Assembly: GCA_023393485.1 (NCBI GenBank)
Contig: JAEWLD010000050.1
Coordinates: 1-5,529, forward strand
Direction of reading: 5' to 3'
Length of the DNA stretch: 5,529 bases
From: Bacteroidota bacterium
GTDB taxonomy: Bacteria; Bacteroidota; Bacteroidia; Flavobacteriales; Flavobacteriaceae
This document shows positions 5,160-5,529 of the stretch, piece after piece; the stretch's first letter is position 1, and each line of letters starts with the position of its first letter. The position numbers and the translations under genes are program-made. Under the pieces are notes generated by a model. It was not told the DNA's origin. It worked only from the letters and a program-made list of their open reading frames with translations, and did not search any database.

Positions 5160-5529
5160 TTACAACAACGAATGACGCGTCATCACTTCAGGCTTCTCGA
5201 TTCCCAAAATTTCTAGGATCGTCGGGGCGATGTCACCCAGAATGCCGTCGTGGATTGTTTTTCTATCGGGATCGACGAGAATTATCGGGACAGGGTTGGT
5301 CGTATGCGCGGTATTCGGGCTTCCATCGGGGTTAACCATTGTTTCGCAATTGCCATGATCGGCGATGACAATTGTAGTATAACCGTGCTTAAGTGCAGCA
5401 TTGATCACTTTTTCGGCGCATTTGTCTACCGCTTCACAAGCTTTGATCGCCGCTTCAAAAACGCCGGTATGGCCAACCATGTCGCCGTTGGCAAAATTGA
5501 GGCAAATGAAATCTGCATACTCTTTTTCG
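5160..5529 (-). CDS. gpmI: 2,3-bisphosphoglycerate-independent phosphoglycerate mutase, C-terminal end (5' truncated by window)
   Basis: The last 122 codons of the glycolytic and gluconeogenic enzyme that interconverts 3- and 2-phosphoglycerate in the cytosol. The frame stays open to the right edge, and family members are about 510 residues, so roughly three quarters are outside. The alkaline-phosphatase-like metal sites in this part are complete: Asp and His in NFANGDMVGHTG (5488-5466), the Asp-His pair in IADHGN, and the His in TAHTTNPVP, corresponding to the Mn ligands known from the Bacillus enzyme. The end (DIAPTILEILGIEKPEVMTRHSLL) is the usual C-terminus with its conserved MTGxSLL-like motif, here MTRHSLL. 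An internal ATG at 5478-5480 lies within the metal-binding motif and is not a start. It is transcribed toward map but separated from it by 267 bp, so a separate unit is likely. Confidence 0.96.
   Translation of the reverse strand, partial: EKEYADFICLNFANGDMVGHTGVFEAAIKACEAVDKCAEKVINAALKHGYTTIVIADHGNCETMVNPDGSPNTAHTTNPVPIILVDPDRKTIHDGILGDIAPTILEILGIEKPEVMTRHSLL

Noticed and set aside
5036..5335. 99-codon plus-strand frame opposite gpmI
   Set aside because: It runs antisense through conserved gpmI metal-binding motifs and half of it lies in decayed repeat sequence.

Overview
The window looks like a chromosomal segment from a member of the Bacteroidota, most likely the class Flavobacteriia. Three things point there: a DUF5103-type plug protein of the type IX secretion system (a system restricted to that phylum), upstream boxes of the TAnnTTTG form instead of E. 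coli-like -10 boxes, and starts without clear Shine-Dalgarno sequences. The genes are mostly housekeeping. The unusual material sits in the gaps between them and in one insertion inside a gene.

Left part, plus strand (1-1123): the C-terminal end of a ligase-associated Lhr-like DEXH helicase overlaps by ATGA with pdeM, a metallophosphoesterase nuclease. These are two members of a known bacterial DNA-repair cassette. The companion ATP-dependent ligase and exonuclease would be expected upstream, outside the window. pdeM runs head-on into apaG, and their stop codons overlap.

Middle part, minus strand (1120-2840): the T9SS plug-domain protein comes first in transcription order, then apaG, which appears to have its own promoter. 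Upstream of the plug gene is a 294-bp gap (2841-3134) filled with repeats: a tandem array of a 7-bp unit, a few degenerate units in the opposite orientation, and two copies of a 20-nt degenerate direct repeat.

Right part, minus strand (3135-4892): a compact probable operon reads map (methionine aminopeptidase), then a 32-codon gene for a single-span membrane peptide, then a class I methyltransferase. The gap between the first two is 4 nt, and the last two share an ATGA overlap. The methyltransferase carries what looks like a roughly 26-residue insertion built around a perfect 10-bp inverted repeat, resembling a dispersed palindromic repeat that landed in frame. A 267-bp gap with the probable map promoter, a bulged hairpin and degenerate repeats separates this unit from the 3' end of gpmI (phosphoglycerate mutase), whose start lies beyond the right edge.

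No RNA gene, transposase, CRISPR array or phage gene was seen. I do not see a new multi-gene system. The best leads are the small membrane peptide and the repeat insertion in the methyltransferase.
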